DNA of 59,871 nucleotides from Armatimonadota bacterium (GCA_016223145.1 JACRPN010000013.1:1-59871), one strand, 5' to 3'. Counted from the stretch's first letter, positions 30,048-38,974 are shown. Translations and numbers: made by a program. The notes: generated by a model not told the origin, from the sequence alone.

Positions 30048-32745
30048 CGGCAGTTGGCTCGGCGAGGCTTTCCGGCTCGGTTTGAGCCTTTGCGCCCGGC
30101 GCCACGGGTTTCACCCTGCGGTGCCATGCGGCCAGAAATCCGCCGGCGGCAAGGATACCCAGCCCGATCCAGACCAGGCTCGTGAACGGCTTGTAGAAGA
30201 ACTCGATCGGGAAGACGGCGGAGCTGAAGCCAATAACGATGTTGGCCGACTGATCGGTGGCGTTCATCCCCGCAAGCGAAATCTGGTAGTCCTCATCGAG
30301 CACCGCTGGCTCCTCTACGGGCCCAGCCGAGGTGATTCGCATCTTCGGGTTCAGCTCTCGCATTTGCCCGGTCGCAACGTTATGAACGGCAAGCTTGGCG
30401 CCAAACTTGGTGCCCTCTTGGCCCGGCTGACCTTCGCGTGTCATGCCCTTGTAGCTGATGATGTAGTCCTTGAACCTAAGGGACCTTCCCTTTTGAAGAT
30501 TGTGGGGCTCGGTGGCGTCGGTCTGGATGCCGCCCATCGCCAGGTACATGTCGTTGAGCAGGCCATGCTGGATGTGGGGCCAGTTCATCGGGTTCGAGTT
30601 GCCCGCGGAGTCCTGAACGTAGTAGAGCCCAGGCCGCGCATCGAACGCCTTTCTTGTGTCGAGGCCGCCCAGCGTCTTGTCCATGATTCCGGCGAGCCCG
30701 GAGCGCCCTTGTGCAGCCAGGAGGGGCGTCGGTTCCACCCTCAGCTTGACCTTGTTTCGGCGATCGGCCAGGTCGGCGGTGATGCCTTCATAGGTGAGCT
30801 TATAGCCCATCGCGAACGCGGGCTTGTTGGCTTGAAGGAGCACCTGCTCCTTGCGCTCGAGGCCGCGCGAAAGGACCAGGCCGGCAAGCAGCACGCCGAC
30901 ACCGACGTGCATGGTCCAGACGGCGAGCGCCTCGCGTTTGGAGTGCTTCCAGCGCTCGCCCATGGTCCAGAGGCTCATGACGATCACGAAATAACAGAAT
31001 CCTGCGAGGATGAGGGTCCAGGTGAGGGCGGAAACCTCAATGCGCTTGCCCTCTGCGAGCTGGCCGGTGAAGAACAGGGGAATCTTGTCCTCGAACGCGC
31101 CGAGCTTGCCCCAGGGGCTATACATGAGCGCGAGGAGCGTTATGCCGGTCAGGCCAAACGACACGCAGGCAGGCCCGTATAGCCGCCCCAAAAGCCGCCT
31201 CATCCCGACGCCGCCCCATGCCACAAAGGGCGCCGCCGCCATGATGACCAGGATCGGGAAGACGAACCAAGGCACAATTTGGTGGTACTGCCACTCTTCG
31301 ATCACCTTCATGCGGTCGCCGAGCGAGGGCGCCATGAAGGCCGAGAGCGCTCCCACCGCGCCAATGGCCATGCCTAGACCTAGGGGGACGGTGACCCAAT
31401 AGGAGAGCGGCTTTGAGGGAGCCCCCGCCTTCTCTGCGGACTGAGAGCGCAATCGGAGCGCAAGGAACAGAATGGCGCTCACGATGGCGATTCCCAGCAT
31501 CCACCATTTGCCGACCGATGCCTGGCCGCCGAACTCCTTCGCCACACCGGAAACCATCGGCACGCTCATGCCGAAACCCGCGGCGAGAGCCAGGCCAAAC
31601 ATGAAAAAGCCGGCCCAGCGGTATGCGCCCTCGCGGGTCATCCCGGGACGAGCGTCTTCAGAGGCTGTGAACTCGCGCCTAAGTTCAAACGCCCGAACCG
31701 TCCAGAGAGCGCCGAACCCGACGATGCTGAACGCCCCGAGGCCGATCAGCAGCCAAAGCGCGCCCTTCTGCATCTCGGCGAAGCTGTGAACGCTGGTATC
31801 GCCCAAAAGGCCGCTGCGGGTCAAGAACGTCCCGTAAACGAAGGAAAGGAACGGCAGAGCGCCCAGCAGCAAGTTGGTGATGACCCACTTGCCACGGTTG
31901 ATCTGGACGATGAGGCCATGAATAAAGATCGCGCCAAGGACGAAGGGAACAAAGCTGGTGTTCTCGACCGGGTCCCACTTCCAGAAGCCGCCCCAGCCGA
32001 GCGTCTCATAGGCCCACAGACCGCCCATGCAGAGGCCGACGCCGACAAGCGTGAGGGAAACGAGCGCCCAGGGGCGGACGAGCCTGGCCCAGTCAACCAC
32101 CTGCTTCGTAATGAGCGCGCTGACGGAGTAGCAGAAAAGCGCCGTGAGCGATCCAAAGCCAAGGAAGATGACGGGCGGATGGATGATGACCCAGTAGTTC
32201 TGAAGCGCCGGCGAAAGGCCTACACCGTCCGGAGGGACGATGAACTTCCCTTCCGATGCGACGATGTTGAACGGCGACTCGTAGGCGATGATCGCGCAAA
32301 GCGCCGCTTGAAACAGAGCGTAAAAGACCGTGTACCAGCGCCGGTAGATCCCGGAGCTTTTCATCGTCAACAGCCCGAATGCAGCCGAGCAGACCGCCCA
32401 AAGCAAGAAGCTCCCCTCTTGGCCCGCCCAAACGCCGGCGATTCGATAGGGGACCGGGTTCATCAGGTCGTTGTGCCCGAAGACGTAGGGGTATTCGAAC
32501 CGGTTCTGGACGAAGAGCGTGGCAAGGACCAGGAACACGCCAAACAAGGAAGCCGATCCGAGCGTGAAGCCCCAACCGCCGACAGTTTTGCCCCACTTCG
32601 TCTTCGGGGCAAACAGCCAACCTACGATGGCTGCGATGAAGAAGGCGATGCCGAGAAAAACGAGCGCCCTACCGCAAACGCCAAGGGCCAGAGACCAATC
32701 TGGCGCTACGGGCATCTCGTGCTGGTGGTCAGAGAGTTCCTGCAA
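30025..32745 (-). CDS. ccmF: Heme lyase CcmF (cytochrome c maturation, System I)
   Basis: Large membrane protein of 906 residues with the WWD heme-handling motif WGGFWKWDPVENTSFVPF and conserved P-loop histidines such as IHPPVIFLGFG. CcmF transfers heme from holo-CcmE to apocytochrome CxxCH motifs. It is longer than the typical 640-700 residues because of an extended C-terminal periplasmic domain (about 640-880). ATG 32745 starts just three bases after ccmE; MPVAPDWS (32715) is an alternative. The multiheme operon in this window is an evident client. No ccmABCD, ccmG or ccmH is seen here. Confidence 0.94.
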   Translation of the reverse strand: MQELSDHQHEMPVAPDWSLALGVCGRALVFLGIAFFIAAIVGWLFAPKTKWGKTVGGWGFTLGSASLFGVFLVLATLFVQNRFEYPYVFGHNDLMNPVPYRIAGVWAGQEGSFLLWAVCSAAFGLLTMKSSGIYRRWYTVFYALFQAALCAIIAYESPFNIVASEGKFIVPPDGVGLSPALQNYWVIIHPPVIFLGFGSLTALFCYSVSALITKQVVDWARLVRPWALVSLTLVGVGLCMGGLWAYETLGWGGFWKWDPVENTSFVPFVLGAIFIHGLIVQINRGKWVITNLLLGALPFLSFVYGTFLTRSGLLGDTSVHSFAEMQKGALWLLIGLGAFSIVGFGALWTVRAFELRREFTASEDARPGMTREGAYRWAGFFMFGLALAAGFGMSVPMVSGVAKEFGGQASVGKWWMLGIAIVSAILFLALRLRSQSAEKAGAPSKPLSYWVTVPLGLGMAIGAVGALSAFMAPSLGDRMKVIEEWQYHQIVPWFVFPILVIMAAAPFVAWGGVGMRRLLGRLYGPACVSFGLTGITLLALMYSPWGKLGAFEDKIPLFFTGQLAEGKRIEVSALTWTLILAGFCYFVIVMSLWTMGERWKHSKREALAVWTMHVGVGVLLAGLVLSRGLERKEQVLLQANKPAFAMGYKLTYEGITADLADRRNKVKLRVEPTPLLAAQGRSGLAGIMDKTLGGLDTRKAFDARPGLYYVQDSAGNSNPMNWPHIQHGLLNDMYLAMGGIQTDATEPHNLQKGRSLRFKDYIISYKGMTREGQPGQEGTKFGAKLAVHNVATGQMRELNPKMRITSAGPVEEPAVLDEDYQISLAGMNATDQSANIVIGFSSAVFPIEFFYKPFTSLVWIGLGILAAGGFLAAWHRRVKPVAPGAKAQTEPESLAEPTADALAPTA

Positions 32746-32748
32746 AGG

Positions 32749-33123
32749 TTATTCCTTTTCCTTTCCTTCGTACTTGCTGGGGCACTTGAGGTTGAGCTGC
32801 CGCGCATGAAAGACGCCGTCCTTCATGCCTCCGATCGCCACGACCTGGGTGGCTTCCCCCATGTTTGAGGGCGCCGGGCCATCGTAGATAACGTCCATTC
32901 GGCCGCCATTGGCGTCGGTCATCGTGAAACGAACTTCGCTCTTGGCCAAATCGGTGAAGAGCGTCGTTTTGTCCAGGTCGCCGATCACGTGGAGGCCATT
33001 GGCCGTGCTCGTTTTTGCCTCTGCGATCGTGACGTAGGGGCTGGCGTTGTTTAGGAACGCCATCATCATCACGCTAGCGGCCAGGACGCCGACGACCACC
33101 GAAATCAGAACTCCGATCTTCAT
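32749..33123 (-). CDS. ccmE: Heme chaperone CcmE, CxxxY variant
   Basis: Periplasmic heme chaperone of 124 residues with an N-terminal membrane anchor (MKIGVLISVVVGVLAASVMMM) and the beta-barrel (GLHVIGDLDK, RFTMTDANGG, VVAIGGMKDGVF). Classic CcmE binds heme through His in HxxxY; here the end reads HARQLNLKCPSKYEG, so Cys114 and Tyr118 form CxxxY. This variant is known from some Desulfovibrio-type and archaeal Ccm systems (family knowledge). Start at ATG 33123 (GAGG upstream) rather than TTG 33144. It precedes ccmF with three bases between. Confidence 0.9.
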   Translation of the reverse strand: MKIGVLISVVVGVLAASVMMMAFLNNASPYVTIAEAKTSTANGLHVIGDLDKTTLFTDLAKSEVRFTMTDANGGRMDVIYDGPAPSNMGEATQVVAIGGMKDGVFHARQLNLKCPSKYEGKEKE

Positions 33124-33177
33124 ATGTGCCTCAAGGTTCAACAACGCACCGGCCCGTGTTGCTCCCAGTTATGTCTA

Positions 33178-33215
33178 CGAATGATTCCAGAATGAGATTT
33201 CTGGAAACTCATTCG
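33178..33215. promoter_or_regulatory. Long imperfect palindrome between divergent ccmE and secreted-protein genes
   Basis: CGAATGATTCCAGAA pairs with TTCTGGAAACTCATTCG (two-base bulge) around a six-base loop. It lies 55 bases upstream of ccmE and 49 bases before the plus-strand start at 33264; GATACAAT (33241-33248) follows as a possible plus-strand -10. Good candidate for a shared operator. Confidence 0.45.
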
Positions 33216-33263
33216 AAAGTGCGAGTGTTAGGTGCAATCAGATACAATCGGGACGTTCTTATC

Positions 33264-33824
33264 ATGATTCATTCGAAGAGAATTTGGCTCGGTGTTTGTC
33301 TGGCCTCGGTGCTGGCGGTGATTCCCGCTTGGCTGAGCGCCCAAGCTGGGACGATTCAGCCCGCAGCGCCTCAGACGACGAACCTCACCCTTTACTTCTC
33401 CTGCAACCTTGGCAGCTTCAAGATGCTGCCCAAGACGGAGCTTGCCGACGGGCACATCGAGGTCTCTTTCACGGGGACCCTCCTCCTGAGCGGTTTTCAG
33501 GGCAAGGCGCAAGTCACGGGTAACGTGAACAAGGAATATGAGGGCTATGGCAGGGTCGTCTACTTCGGAACGGGCAAGGCCGTCCTCGATGGGAAGTTCC
33601 GGGGCATCCAGTGGTTTGGGTCCAACATGACTGGTTCCTGGAAGGGGAACGGTGTCGCGCGGCTTTACGGCGAGTTTGACCAGCAGCTCAACACCGGCAA
33701 GTACTGGTTCGACAATCCCACCGACAAGAGCGATTGGGGCACATTCGGCATGAACGTCGAGGTTCCCAAGCGCATGGGCATCGGCCCCGAGCAGGTCACC
33801 CCGCGGCGGCGAACCGGCGGCTAA
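33264..33824 (+). CDS. Secreted protein of unknown function
   Basis: 186 residues. Signal peptide (IWLGVCLASVLAVIPAWLSAQA) then a beta-rich body with LTLYFSCNLGSFKMLP, FTGTLLLSGFQGKAQVTGNVNKEYEGYGRVVYFG and a Gly/Trp-rich middle (GIQWFGSNMTGSWKGNG). Looks like a small periplasmic or surface beta protein; no family recognised. ATG 33264 chosen because it gives a clean signal peptide. It is divergent from ccmE and ends ten bases before the exonuclease gene, so those two may be co-transcribed. Confidence 0.7.
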   Translation: MIHSKRIWLGVCLASVLAVIPAWLSAQAGTIQPAAPQTTNLTLYFSCNLGSFKMLPKTELADGHIEVSFTGTLLLSGFQGKAQVTGNVNKEYEGYGRVVYFGTGKAVLDGKFRGIQWFGSNMTGSWKGNGVARLYGEFDQQLNTGKYWFDNPTDKSDWGTFGMNVEVPKRMGIGPEQVTPRRRTGG

Positions 33825-33834
33825 GGCAAAGCCC

Positions 33835-34593
33835 TTGCTCAGGCAGACCTTTTTCCATATCCCCGGCATAGGACGCACCACGGAGCGCCTACTCTGGGAG
33901 CATGGCTGCCACGACTGGGAGACGCTGCTTTCCAGGTTGGACAGCGTGCCCATGCCCGAAACGGCGAAGGCCCTGGCCCCGGCCATACTTGAGCATTCGA
34001 TCCGCGCCGTCGAGTGCCAAGAACACCAGTTCTTCGCCAAGCCGCTTGGGCTTAATGAGGCGTGGCGCGCTTGGCCCGAGTTCCGAGAGAGATGTGTCTA
34101 TCTGGACATCGAGACCGACGGCGGCTTCGAGGGCGACTCGGTGACCATGGTCGGGCTCTACGACAAGGACGGCTTTCGCGCTTTGGTCCGGGACGTGGAC
34201 CTTCACCTCTTTCCCGACATCATCACTCACTACTCGATGATCGTCACCTTCTTCGGGTCGGGGTTCGACCTTCCCATGCTGCAGAAGAGGTTCTGGGGGA
34301 TGGAGTTCGACCAGATTCATCTCGACCTCTGCCCCACGTTCAAGCGGGTTGGGGTTCGGGGCGGCCTCAAGAAGATTGAGCGCGCGCTTGGCATTGCTCG
34401 GGGCGAAGAGACCGATGGCCTCACCGGCCTCGATGCAATTAAGCTCTGGCGCGAGTATCAAGAGGGCAGCGCAAAGGCGCTTCAGGTGCTCGTCGACTAC
34501 AACCGTGAGGACGTGGTGAACTTGGAGAAGCTCGCGGGAATCGCCTACCGGATGCTCAGGGACGTCACTGTTCCCTTCGCGATGAGGACCTAA
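33835..34593 (+). CDS. RNase H-fold 3'-5' exonuclease (YprB-like, DEDD)
   Basis: Predicted single-strand nuclease of 252 residues. An N-terminal helix-hairpin-helix (IPGIGRTTERLLWEHG) precedes the RNase H-like domain: Asp91 and Glu93 in YLDIETDGG, Asp145 in GFDLPML, and Asp226 in YNREDVVNL give a DEDD-type metal site. This matches YprB/RNase_H_2 proteins. The start is a TTG at 33835; the first good ATG would cut off the HhH. Gap to the previous gene is ten bases. Substrate unknown; DNA repair is plausible. Confidence 0.85.
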   Translation: MLRQTFFHIPGIGRTTERLLWEHGCHDWETLLSRLDSVPMPETAKALAPAILEHSIRAVECQEHQFFAKPLGLNEAWRAWPEFRERCVYLDIETDGGFEGDSVTMVGLYDKDGFRALVRDVDLHLFPDIITHYSMIVTFFGSGFDLPMLQKRFWGMEFDQIHLDLCPTFKRVGVRGGLKKIERALGIARGEETDGLTGLDAIKLWREYQEGSAKALQVLVDYNREDVVNLEKLAGIAYRMLRDVTVPFAMRT

Positions 34594-34684
34594 GCCCTAG
34601 CGGCCATCAGGCTTTTGCCTTGACCCTTGGGTGCGCGGGACCTTGCCGTCCCAGCGGCCTGTTGCACCGGGTGAGGTGCTCAAC

Positions 34685-35587
34685 ATGAAACAAACCCTCT
34701 GGGCGGCCCTTGCGGCCGTTCTACTCGTCATTTCGGGGTGCGCCGGCGGTTACGACGCCGCCGGCTCTGCCGAACAGGCCACTCCATCCTCCGTTGCGGA
34801 GGCTAACCCCGCTGAAGCCAAGCTCGCCTCCAATCCGGGCGTCCTAGAGAACATCGGGGAGCTCAAGGCCAACCTTGCCAAGCGAAGCGTCATCCGAAGC
34901 GGCGATCTCTCCGTTCTCGTCGAAAGCGCTCAGAAAGCCGAAAGGTCGGTGAATGCCAAGGTCGACGCTTGGGGCGGATACGTGGAGCGGTGCCAGACTT
35001 CCGATCTTGCCGGAAGCCAGCCACGGATTACCCTGCTGGTAAGGGTCCCCGCCAACCTGTTCGAACAGGCGCTCGACGCCTTTGCGGACCTCGGCACGCT
35101 GGAGTCCAAGTCGATCCAGAGCGAAGACGTCACATCGAAACTGGTGGACGTGGATGCCCGGCTGGCCACGATGAGAGCGACCGAGGAGGCGATGAGGCGA
35201 GCCATTCGTGAGTCGCGATCCGCAGCCGAGATCGCCACTCTCAAGGACCAGGCGCACAAGCTGAGAGTCGATATCGAGAGCGTGGCGGCGCAACGGAAGG
35301 CCATCGGTTCGTTGGCGGTGCTCTCCAAGATCGAGGTGAAGCTGGTGCAGCGGGCCAACCCGTCGGGCGTCGGCGATCCCAACTGGGCCAAAGAGGCCTG
35401 GGCCGGTTCGCTCAGCAGCGCTTCGGCTCTCGGCAAGGGGTTAGGCGCCATGGCGATCTACGCGGTCACTTACTCGCCGTTCTGGGGCCCCGTCCTCTGG
35501 CTTGCAGTCCATCTGTCGCGCAAGGCGGTTGCCAAGAAGCGGGAGCGATTCAAGCCCGCGACAGCTCAATCCTGGTTCGAGGTCTGA
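34685..35587 (+). CDS. DUF4349 lipoprotein
   Basis: Lipoprotein of 300 residues with lipobox SGC (VISGC). DUF4349 features: IRSGDLSVLVESAQKAERSV, GGYVE, LLVRVPANLFEQALDAF, and a long coiled-coil (about 145-215, VDVDARLATMRATEEAMRRA...). One membrane helix near residues 255-275 (IYAVTYSPFWGPVLWLAVHL) before a basic tail. The start at 34685 gives the signal peptide; the frame is open further upstream. Function unknown; family members are envelope proteins. It stands alone between the exonuclease and aldo/keto reductase. Confidence 0.85.
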   Translation: MKQTLWAALAAVLLVISGCAGGYDAAGSAEQATPSSVAEANPAEAKLASNPGVLENIGELKANLAKRSVIRSGDLSVLVESAQKAERSVNAKVDAWGGYVERCQTSDLAGSQPRITLLVRVPANLFEQALDAFADLGTLESKSIQSEDVTSKLVDVDARLATMRATEEAMRRAIRESRSAAEIATLKDQAHKLRVDIESVAAQRKAIGSLAVLSKIEVKLVQRANPSGVGDPNWAKEAWAGSLSSASALGKGLGAMAIYAVTYSPFWGPVLWLAVHLSRKAVAKKRERFKPATAQSWFEV

Positions 35588-35704
35588 GAAGCTGGGCTCT
35601 TGGATCGCGTGAACCGTCCCGGTGAGTCCAGGAGGCTCCGGGGCGGTTCCGGACTCATTCGCGCCAGCCCGCCCGGATATATGCCTGGTACGCTGAAGCA
35701 GTCT

Positions 35705-36664
35705 ATGAAGTACGGCTCCCTCCCTGGAATCTCGAAACCGATTTCGCGCCTGGTGCAAGGCACCGTGATGATCAACTCCAAGGAGAAAGACGCCAGTTTC
35801 GCCTTACTGGACGGCATCTTTGAGCTGGGCTGCAATTGCTTCGACACCGCCAACATTTATGGGGGCGGGGATAACGAGCGGACGGTCGGCGAGTGGATCC
35901 GCAGCCGGAAGGCGCGGGATTCGGTGGTCGTGCTCGGCAAGGGCGCGCACCCGAAAGACGGCGTCGAGCGCTGCAACCCGAGGCACATCGCCGAGGACAT
36001 CGAGGAGTCGCTTTCCAGGTTTGGGTTCGAGCAGATCGATCTCTATGTGCTTCACCGAGACGACCCAAAGGTCCCAGCAGACGAGATCATCGACGCCCTG
36101 AACCACCACAAGCAGAAGGGAGACATCCTGGCGTTCGGCGGGAGCAACTGGAAGCACAGCCGACTGGAGGAGGCCAACTCCTTCGCGACGAGAAAGGGGC
36201 TCACGCCATTTGTCGTCTCCAGCCCACAATACGGTCTCGCCTGGCCCCAACGAGAGGTCTGGGAAGGATGCGTCACGATCGGCAGCCCGGACGCCCAAGA
36301 GGCTCGGGACTGGTACAAGCAGCACCCGGAGGTCTCGCTCTTTCCCTGGTCGAGCCTTGGCGGCGGGATCTTCTCAGGCAGGTTCTCAAGGTCCAATGTG
36401 GACAGCTTCACAAGCTATATGGACAAGCTGTGTGTGGACTGCTATGCCCATGAAGAGAACTTCCGCAGGCTGGACCGCGCCACCGAGCTTGGACGCGAGC
36501 TTGGGGTGACGGCGGCGCAGGCGGCGCTCGCTTGGCTGCTGCACCAAGAGGGCAACATCCATCCGCTGGTGGGATGCGGGACCGTGGACGAGTTCAAGCT
36601 GAACCTCGAAGCCCTCCAACTCGAGCTGACCCCCGAGCAACTCCGGTACCTGGTAAACGGGTGA
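35705..36664 (+). CDS. Aldo/keto reductase
   Basis: NAD(P)H-dependent carbonyl reductase of 319 residues with the AKR catalytic tetrad visible: Asp47 and Tyr52 (FDTANIYGGG), Lys79 (VVVLGKGAHP) and His117 (YVLHRDD). The C-terminal NADP region (LAWLLHQEGNIHPLVGCG) is also typical. ATG 35705 chosen by family alignment of MKYGSLPG; ATG 35681 is possible. No operon partner; tatA is 142 bases downstream. Substrate unknown. Confidence 0.92.
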   Translation: MKYGSLPGISKPISRLVQGTVMINSKEKDASFALLDGIFELGCNCFDTANIYGGGDNERTVGEWIRSRKARDSVVVLGKGAHPKDGVERCNPRHIAEDIEESLSRFGFEQIDLYVLHRDDPKVPADEIIDALNHHKQKGDILAFGGSNWKHSRLEEANSFATRKGLTPFVVSSPQYGLAWPQREVWEGCVTIGSPDAQEARDWYKQHPEVSLFPWSSLGGGIFSGRFSRSNVDSFTSYMDKLCVDCYAHEENFRRLDRATELGRELGVTAAQAALAWLLHQEGNIHPLVGCGTVDEFKLNLEALQLELTPEQLRYLVNG

Positions 36665-36806
36665 ACTGGGCCAGACCGAAGATCGTTGACCCTGTTTGCC
36701 CTTGCGAGGGGCCCGGGCTCCCGGCGGGACAGCGAAAATCGTGCGCCCGCGCCTTCGGCGGGCGTATACTGTTTCGTAAGTCCTTCGGGCGCACCTTGAG
36801 GAAACT

Positions 36807-37049
36807 ATGCAGACTCTCGCATTTTTGCAGGGCCAAGAGATTTGGATCGTCGCCATCGTCATTTTGCTGCTGTTTGGCGGCAAGAAAATCCCTGAACTGA
36901 TGCGCGGCGTCGGCAAGGGCGTTGGCGAACTGCAGTCGGGCATCGAAGAGGGCAAGAAGAACTTCGAGGACGCCAAGCGATCGACACGAGATGCGATCGA
37001 GGCAAAGCCAAAGACCGACTCGGCAGAGCCTGCGAAGATCGAAGACTGA
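36807..37049 (+). CDS. tatA: Twin-arginine translocase subunit TatA/TatE
   Basis: Tat pore-forming subunit of 80 residues: short N-terminus, membrane helix ([15 protein letters not shown], about 10-25), [19 protein letters not shown] hinge and amphipathic helix, then an acidic/basic tail. Length and motif are typical. A TATACT -10 at 36765-36770 lies 37 bases before the start, without a clear -35. tatC is not in the window. The 60-base gap to the next gene leaves co-transcription with the export cassette possible. Confidence 0.93.
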   Translation: MQTLAFLQGQEIWIVAIVILLLFGGKKIPELMRGVGKGVGELQSGIEEGKKNFEDAKRSTRDAIEAKPKTDSAEPAKIED

Positions 37050-37109
37050 GGGCGGCAGGGACCAGGGGACCAAGGGAAAAGAGGACGACGAGTCCATAGT
37101 CGCGATCCT

Positions 37110-37958
37110 GTGCAGACCGCCTGCTGGAGTTTGCCGACGGGGCTGGCTGAAGCTTTGGCATTGTTTGCTTGGCAGGGACTTCGCATCGAACACCCCGAGG
37201 ATTGGGCGCCCGTGGTGCTCTCCGGAACGCGCATAGAGGGTTACGCGCGATTGGCGGGGCCGGGCTCGCTGGGTTGCCAGCTTCGGTGGCAGAGCGCCAA
37301 GGCCGGCGCCGACCTGAACAAGGCCCTCAGCCATTACCTTGAACGCCTGAAGACTGACGCCAAGCGGGCAAAGGTCCCCTTCTCCTGCGAAAGCAAACCC
37401 ATAGGCCAGGGTCTCGCCTATCGCTGGACCGCCGAGGGCCAGGCGCGAGGCTCTCTTGTCTTTGAACCGGATTCATCGCGCGTGCTGTTCCTTGAGGTCT
37501 TCGGCGCAAAGAAAGACCAGCTTTTGCCACTGCACCGGCAGGTCTCCGATTCGCTGCGCTCCTCTGTGGATGAGGAGATGGAGCTCTGGTTGCTCTTTGG
37601 GCTATCGCTGCGCGTTCCGGCGGGTTTGTCGGTGCTCTCCAAGAAACTGGAATCCGGACGGACGACGCTGGAACTGGGCGCCAAGCGGCACTGGGTCCAT
37701 GCTCAGCGATGGTCGTTCGCCGAGCAGCTTATCCAGAAGCACGGGCTTGAGAACTGGGTTTCGGGCCTTCTCGGCAAGCGCGCTCGGGTGGTCGAAGGGC
37801 CTTTTGGTGAGGGCCGCGTTGCCGCCAGGTACGCTCAGGGTCCGCTTCGATCGCGGCTGGCGCTCATCCGGCACCAGCCCGATCGGAACCAGATCGTCGT
37901 GCTGAAGACCCTCGACGTAAAGGACAGCAGCAAGTGGCCATGGGATTGGATCGTCTAG
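37110..37958 (+). CDS. Unknown protein linked to PqqD/ABC cassette
   Basis: 282 residues, no family recognised. It seems built of two similar halves: FAWQGLRIEHPEDWAPVVLSG near residue 20 and LLFGLSLRVPAGLSVLSKKL near 165, each an aromatic-Gly-Leu-x-hydrophobic-Pro motif followed by beta strands, so an internal duplication is likely. No signal peptide, no membrane helix. The GTG start at 37110 is uncertain; a TTG a little downstream (37159) would also fit. Its last 25 bases overlap the PqqD-like gene, so the two are probably translationally coupled and functionally linked. Confidence 0.6.
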   Translation: MQTACWSLPTGLAEALALFAWQGLRIEHPEDWAPVVLSGTRIEGYARLAGPGSLGCQLRWQSAKAGADLNKALSHYLERLKTDAKRAKVPFSCESKPIGQGLAYRWTAEGQARGSLVFEPDSSRVLFLEVFGAKKDQLLPLHRQVSDSLRSSVDEEMELWLLFGLSLRVPAGLSVLSKKLESGRTTLELGAKRHWVHAQRWSFAEQLIQKHGLENWVSGLLGKRARVVEGPFGEGRVAARYAQGPLRSRLALIRHQPDRNQIVVLKTLDVKDSSKWPWDWIV

Positions 37959-38368
37959 TCGCCAAGTTCCAGCCGAGAGCCCCAAAGGACCCTCGGGCCG
38001 TGCTGCGATGCCGTCCACGGCGGTGCGAAGCGGTGGAAGAGGAGGCTCAGCCGGACGGATCGATGCAGCTCCGGGCGCCGCTCAACAAGACCTCGCGCGG
38101 CTTGCAGGCCATGATTGCCCGGGCGGCCAAGGCGCCGGTCAAAAAGACCTTCGAGCTTGAGGCCGTCGGGGCGTTCGTCTGGTCCCTGTGCGACGGCACG
38201 CTTTCCCTTGAGGCCATGGCAGAACGGCTGCGAACGCAGTTCAAGATGAACCGGCTGGAGGCCGAGGCGGCGCTCGTTGCGTTTGTGCAGACGCTGGGAA
38301 GGAAGGGGCTCATCACGCTGCTCCCCGCCGAGCCCAAGAGGTCAAAAGGAGCCAAGCATGGCCGATAG
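37934..38368 (+). CDS. PqqD-like peptide-binding (RRE) protein
   Basis: 144 residues. The second half shows the PqqD winged-helix pattern (LEAVGAFVWSLCDGTLSLEAMAERLRTQFKMNRLEAEAALVAFVQTLGRKGLI), used by radical SAM and other RiPP enzymes to grip a peptide leader. The first 60 residues are a basic extension not found in plain PqqD. GTG 37934 or ATG 37940 could start it. It overlaps the unknown gene upstream and the FtsX-like gene downstream. No radical SAM enzyme or obvious precursor peptide is nearby, so it is an orphan. Confidence 0.78.
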   Translation: MAMGLDRLVAKFQPRAPKDPRAVLRCRPRRCEAVEEEAQPDGSMQLRAPLNKTSRGLQAMIARAAKAPVKKTFELEAVGAFVWSLCDGTLSLEAMAERLRTQFKMNRLEAEAALVAFVQTLGRKGLITLLPAEPKRSKGAKHGR

Positions 38369-38942
38369 GCACCGATCCGACGCGGACCCGCCTCTCCGTG
38401 AGGCATGGCGACAGGCACTGGCCGGAATCCGGGTGCGTTTTGGGAGGCATGTGCTCACCGGCGTTGGAATCTGCCTGGGCACGGCGTTCTTCGCCAGCAC
38501 CTTGACCTTGCGCGCCACCGAATCCGCCTCGGCGAAAACCGATCCGGCGGCGCTTTCCCGCCTCGACTGGCTCGCGGGCACTTCCCTCTTGATGTGCCTC
38601 GTGGGTATCACGAATTCGATGCTGCTCTCGGTCGCCGAGCGCTTTCGCGAGATCGGCACCTTCAAGTGCATCGGCGCGTCGGACACGTTCATCGTCAAGG
38701 TGTTTCTGATGGAGGCGTTCGTGCTTGGGGCGATCGGCTCGATCGCTGGGGCGCTGCTAGGCGTTGCCCTGATGGGAGGAGCGCTCGCGATGATGGGTTT
38801 CGCGGTTCCATGGGCCGTATTGCCGGCTAAGGGGCTGCTCGCGATTGGGGTGGGGATGCTCCTGACGGTCGGGTCAGCGATCGGGCCGGCGGTGCAGGCG
38901 GCAAGAATGCCCGCCGTGTCGGCTCTCAGGACGGAGGTTTAG
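38358..38942 (+). CDS. Short FtsX/MacB-type ABC permease
   Basis: 194 residues with four membrane helices (about 31-51, 72-93, 114-145, 158-178). Family signatures ERFREIGTFKCIGAS and the terminal AARMPAVSALRTEV are those of FtsX-like permeases. MacB/LolC relatives have a large periplasmic domain between helices 1 and 2; here it is only about 20 residues, so this is a minimal permease. It overlaps the PqqD-like gene by 11 bases and is followed by its ATPase 32 bases later. Probably exports or extracts a hydrophobic or peptide substrate. Confidence 0.87.
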   Translation: MADRHRSDADPPLREAWRQALAGIRVRFGRHVLTGVGICLGTAFFASTLTLRATESASAKTDPAALSRLDWLAGTSLLMCLVGITNSMLLSVAERFREIGTFKCIGASDTFIVKVFLMEAFVLGAIGSIAGALLGVALMGGALAMMGFAVPWAVLPAKGLLAIGVGMLLTVGSAIGPAVQAARMPAVSALRTEV

Positions 38943-38974
38943 CCGCCTCGCCCACTTGCCGCCATAATCTGGCT

